A stretch of DNA of 64,000 bases from positions 186,001 to 250,000 of the forward strand of contig NZ_CP020663.1 in the NCBI RefSeq assembly GCF_002381345.1, read 5' to 3'. Every line of letters starts with the position of its first letter. Positions within the stretch are counted from its first letter, which is position 1. The stretch comes from Candidatus Enterovibrio altilux (GTDB lineage: Bacteria > Pseudomonadota > Gammaproteobacteria > Enterobacterales > Vibrionaceae). A program made the position numbers and the translations under genes. Shown piece by piece: positions 63,781 through 64,000 of the stretch. Below the pieces are notes generated by a model, which saw only the letters and a program-made list of their open reading frames with translations, searched no databases and was not told the DNA's origin.

Positions 63781-63811
63781 CTTTAGTTCCCTAATTTAGG
63801 AAGTAAAGCTT
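63781..63811 (-). mobile_element. IS903-like relic 26 (left end only)
   Basis: TTTAGTTCCCTAATTTAGG then AAGTAAAGC matches the left end seen in full copies, in minus orientation. Nothing else of the element adjoins it. Confidence 0.65.
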
Positions 63812-64000
63812 TTCCCGTCTTACGCAGATAATGCGCATATATTGGTGTTGTATGTCGGCTATCACTTGCAAAGATCATGTATGCGATTGATTAAACCGAG
63901 TGTAGTATACTGCTTTTCTTTTGAATAATTATCACAGTGGCCACCGTTAACTTTCAGAGGAAAATATAAACTATAATGAAGTTTATATAATTTATCGTAA

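Larger units (their letters stand above)
63609..64000. other. Right edge: no gene, one isolated IS left end
   Basis: Contains the tRNA-Arg promoter, a small CCCC-AATTAAA-GGGG hairpin near 63688, an isolated IS left end (~63781-63811) and AT-rich DNA to the window edge. GAGGAAAA followed by ATG at ~63976 opens a frame of only four codons. Confidence 0.45.

Overview
The window comes from a gammaproteobacterium of the Vibrionaceae whose genome is being eroded. The proteins are closest by eye to Vibrio, Aliivibrio and Enterovibrio types. Gene blocks such as rmf - DUF3466 protein - uup - rlmKL, ybeZ - ybeY - corC - lnt and tol-pal follow Vibrionaceae order. About 30% of the 64 kb (roughly 19 kb in 26 pieces) is made of dead copies of one IS903-like (IS5-family) element, and several normally conserved genes are broken. 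Housekeeping genes are intact while accessory and regulatory genes decay under a transposon load. This fits a host-restricted symbiont, for example a luminous fish symbiont of the Candidatus Enterovibrio type; that name is inference only.

Layout. 1-2.7 kb: end of sucB, then sucC and sucD (TCA cycle). 3.3-4.3: family II pyrophosphatase (ppaC, minus). 5.3-8.6: secF, secD (probably the second Vibrio SecDF paralogue; no yajC) and a small unknown protein. 8.6-11.3: nested IS relics enclosing a decayed fur. 11.4-12: rnt. 13.4-14.1: tsaB. 16.1-16.8: tRNA-Leu(CAA) and an RDD protein. 18-19: epmA. 20.2-20.8: folE. 22.7-25.3: pepN. 27.6-30.7: ybeZ stump, ybeY, corC, lnt. 31.7-36.9: ybgC (decaying), tolQ, tolR, tolA, tolB, pal, cpoB and a terminator. 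38.4-39.4: nadA. 41.2: infA. 42.7-43.9: glyA. 44.4-45.9: broken RTX protein. 46.9-50.9: grpE, dnaK, dnaJ with sigma-32 promoters. 52-53.4: O-antigen ligase/polymerase-like membrane protein. 54.5-58.7: rmf with a stop codon, DUF3466 GlyGly-CTERM protein, and uup with a frameshift. 60.9-63.1: rlmKL with four stops, all in its RlmL half. 63.5: tRNA-Arg(TCT).

Retained functions are central metabolism, translation and its accessory factors (infA, epmA, tsaB, ybeY, rnt), cell-envelope integrity (Tol-Pal, Lnt, SecDF), cofactor synthesis (nadA, folE, glyA) and protein folding (GrpE-DnaK-DnaJ). Lost or failing functions are iron regulation (fur), stationary-phase ribosome hibernation (rmf), a secreted calcium-binding protein, PhoH-like YbeZ, and half of a bifunctional rRNA methyltransferase.

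The most unusual structure is the repeat itself. Most recognisable copies are not simple insertion sequences. They share a composite form: one IS preceded by an inverted extra copy of its own last ~230 bp. The unit therefore ends in two identical right ends and has ~230-bp terminal inverted repeats. One such composite (37076-38329) is flanked by a near-perfect 9-bp target duplication, so the composite moved as a unit. No copy in the window encodes an intact transposase.
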